Shown piece after piece: positions 62,560 to 64,000 of a DNA stretch of 64,000 bases. The number at the start of each line of letters is the position of its first letter. The stretch's first letter is position 1. The stretch spans positions 62,001 through 126,000 of the forward strand of contig JAITTY010000005.1 of NCBI GenBank assembly GCA_031286695.1, given 5' to 3'. Below the pieces are notes generated by a model. It ran no database searches. It was not told where the DNA came from and worked only from the letters and a program-made list of their open reading frames with translations. Source of the DNA: Sphingobacterium sp. (GTDB taxonomy: Bacteria; Bacteroidota; Bacteroidia; Sphingobacteriales; Sphingobacteriaceae). A program made the translations under genes and the position numbers.

Positions 62560-64000
62560 TCAGTTTCCCCGGATTAGCTTTAGAGCCTTTTCAAGATCGC
62601 GATCTCTTTTAATTACGATATCCGTAGGATCGTAGTCTACTGGATAATCAGGCATTATACCACGACCGCGAATTGGATTTAGGGCAACCGATTCAACGCG
62701 CATCAGGGGAAAGTCTACGACGACCTTTGTGTATGGCAGCGTAAGTGTTTGCATTACCATCCCATTACAGCCTTCTTCATTCCCTGCTGTTTCTCTCCCA
62801 ATAAAAGTAACATTTTTGCGCTGTGATTTAAGAGCCGCCGTAAAAAGCGCTCCCGATGAAAACGTAGCGCCATCAATTAAAACATATAAGTCTCCGTCGA
62901 AATGATCGTCTGCCGTCAATGGAAAAGGTCCATATATTTTTCCCATCGCAGGTGTAGCTTCCACATGGTACCATCCCCCCTCTTTATCGGTAATTTTATA
63001 GCCTAACAATAAGTTGTTCATCCGTTTCCTGTCAAAATAGGTTGTAGCAGTATTTATAGCGGCACTTGGAAAGCGCGATTTAACATCTCTGACTATACTA
63101 AACGGAGCATCTGCCAGATAAGACAACAATCGGATCGCAACACGGATGTCTCCGCCCGTATTATGTCGCATATCCAAAATCAGATTTTTTATTCCATGCT
63201 CTTTTATCTGATTGAATACCTCCTCATAAACAGTCGTATCCCCATAGGAGAATGGTTTTGTTTCAAATAATGCTGTAGCTGAATCAGCTGAAAATCGAAG
63301 CGCAAGATTTCCGGTATGCTGTGCAAGGGTCCAGTTTTTATAATTATCAAAACCAGGGGCAGTTACATCTTCGAAATCCAAGCTTTTCGTTTCGACAACC
63401 ACATCTTTCCGTATCCCCTGCGCGGTTCGTAGCTGTATTCTGTAAGCCCCTTCCCAATGGTAATATGCATTGCATACATCCTGAAAACCGTCATACTCAC
63501 TTAAAAACAACTCTTTAAATGTTTTATTACAACCGTCCATGGCATAGAGATCAAATCCATGCGCAATAATTTTTTCTGCGGCAACGCCATTTATACCCAT
63601 AATCTCATCGCCGGTGGTCAATACATCTGTTTGATGGAAAGTTACGAATACACGCCCCTTGCTGACAAGAACTTTAAAAGGTAAATGCGCCGGATATAAT
63701 CCTATTGGCTGTTTATACCCTACGGAATGTTTCAATTGCGTATGTCCGCATCTTAACTGGCAGACGAAAGGATAGATCTGTGAAATAAACTCGGGTTCAT
63801 ATAGCGGCTTGACGATCGACAGGTACACTCGCTCATAAGCTTTTTGAAGGCTTTCCGACGAGGCATAATAACCATAGCCGGGGTGTATTTTCAGGATAAC
63901 CGACCAGAGCAAATTTAGATCTGACTGCATGCTTTTTACAGAAAGCTTTGTCGGAATATCGCTTTTTTTGCTCACCTTTTGCCCGTATGCCTGACTTTTA
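62560..64000 (-). CDS. S41-family (tail-specific-protease-like) peptidase, N-terminus outside window
   Basis: The frame is open to the window edge at 64000 and no start is certain; the residues before the internal GTG (KSQAYGQ) look like the end of a signal peptide. An N-terminal ~90-residue helical part (SVKSMQSDLNLLWSVILKIHPG) precedes a PDZ-like segment (TGDEIMGINGVAAEKI) and the protease core (KNLILDMRHNTGGDIRVA; TFSSGALF with the Ser; FIGRETAGNEEG). The usual catalytic Lys of CtpA (GEK in VGEKTFG) is Glu here (GRET), as in S41 members using an alternative base. It acts in the periplasm. Confidence 0.88.
   Translation of the reverse strand, partial: KSQAYGQKVSKKSDIPTKLSVKSMQSDLNLLWSVILKIHPGYGYYASSESLQKAYERVYLSIVKPLYEPEFISQIYPFVCQLRCGHTQLKHSVGYKQPIGLYPAHLPFKVLVSKGRVFVTFHQTDVLTTGDEIMGINGVAAEKIIAHGFDLYAMDGCNKTFKELFLSEYDGFQDVCNAYYHWEGAYRIQLRTAQGIRKDVVVETKSLDFEDVTAPGFDNYKNWTLAQHTGNLALRFSADSATALFETKPFSYGDTTVYEEVFNQIKEHGIKNLILDMRHNTGGDIRVAIRLLSYLADAPFSIVRDVKSRFPSAAINTATTYFDRKRMNNLLLGYKITDKEGGWYHVEATPAMGKIYGPFPLTADDHFDGDLYVLIDGATFSSGALFTAALKSQRKNVTFIGRETAGNEEGCNGMVMQTLTLPYTKVVVDFPLMRVESVALNPIRGRGIMPDYPVDYDPTDIVIKRDRDLEKALKLIRGN

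Overview
The window is chromosomal DNA of a Bacteroidota bacterium, most likely of the family Sphingobacteriaceae (a Sphingobacterium-like genome). This is inferred from the gene content: TonB-dependent receptors with an N-terminal carboxypeptidase-like domain, a DUF4249 partner lipoprotein, a GH29 fucosidase and a GH43 enzyme, a CusA-TolC fusion pump, a class D beta-lactamase and HdeD. It is also supported by the AT-rich intergenic DNA, the weak Shine-Dalgarno sites, and several promoters of the Bacteroidota TAnnTTTG type. No tRNA, rRNA, CRISPR array, prophage or intact insertion sequence was seen.

Layout. 1-3.4 kb: end of a metal-efflux RND operon (pump fused to a TolC domain, then its adaptor). 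3.5-5.4 kb: an AlkC-like/peroxiredoxin pair divergent from an HxlR regulator. 5.4-11.5 kb: a methyltransferase remnant, a class D beta-lactamase, a membrane protein of unknown role, a TIGR00027-type methyltransferase, and a phosphoethanolamine transferase/PAP2 pair that probably remodels lipid A. 11.6-18.9 kb: an accessory stretch with a hydrolase and Crp-type regulator sharing a repeated candidate operator, an AraC/epimerase pair, a Gfo/Idh oxidoreductase, a CPBP protease frameshifted at a 7-bp repeat, and a VOC protein. 19-23.7 kb: a TonB receptor with a His-rich NicO-like metal transporter, then a DoxX/HxlR pair with a palindromic operator. 23.7-28.1 kb: DUF2891, a sirtuin, a lipoprotein and an alpha-L-fucosidase.

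28.4-41 kb is mostly housekeeping: rnhA, trxB, an exonuclease, a two-gene M16 peptidase, hemF, gpsA, a Rieske protein, ychF, an ATP-cone nuclease, ispE, apt and a ComEA-like protein. 41-50.5 kb: a MacA-like adaptor with TolC but no adjacent inner-membrane pump, a polysaccharide deacetylase, a TonB receptor/DUF4249 pair, an esterase with a propeller-like secreted protein, and a META-domain protein. 50.7-64 kb: GH43, monomeric isocitrate dehydrogenase, two aldo/keto reductases, a secreted protein ending in an orphan TonB-plug motif, AraC-TolC-HdeD, a cyclophilin, DUF1697 with an alkyltransferase-like protein, and an S41 peptidase cut by the window edge.

Best leads. (1) Two copies, 32 kb apart, of a minus-strand element: about 38 nt of nearly identical sequence, then a hairpin whose stem differs between copies but stays fully paired, then a U-run. 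It looks like an undescribed small RNA. (2) A (TGGGCTT)3 tract that truncates a CPBP protease, where two copies would restore a longer frame. (3) Five GGA(C/T) boxes spaced exactly 11 bp apart upstream of the fucosidase. No large new multi-gene system is evident.
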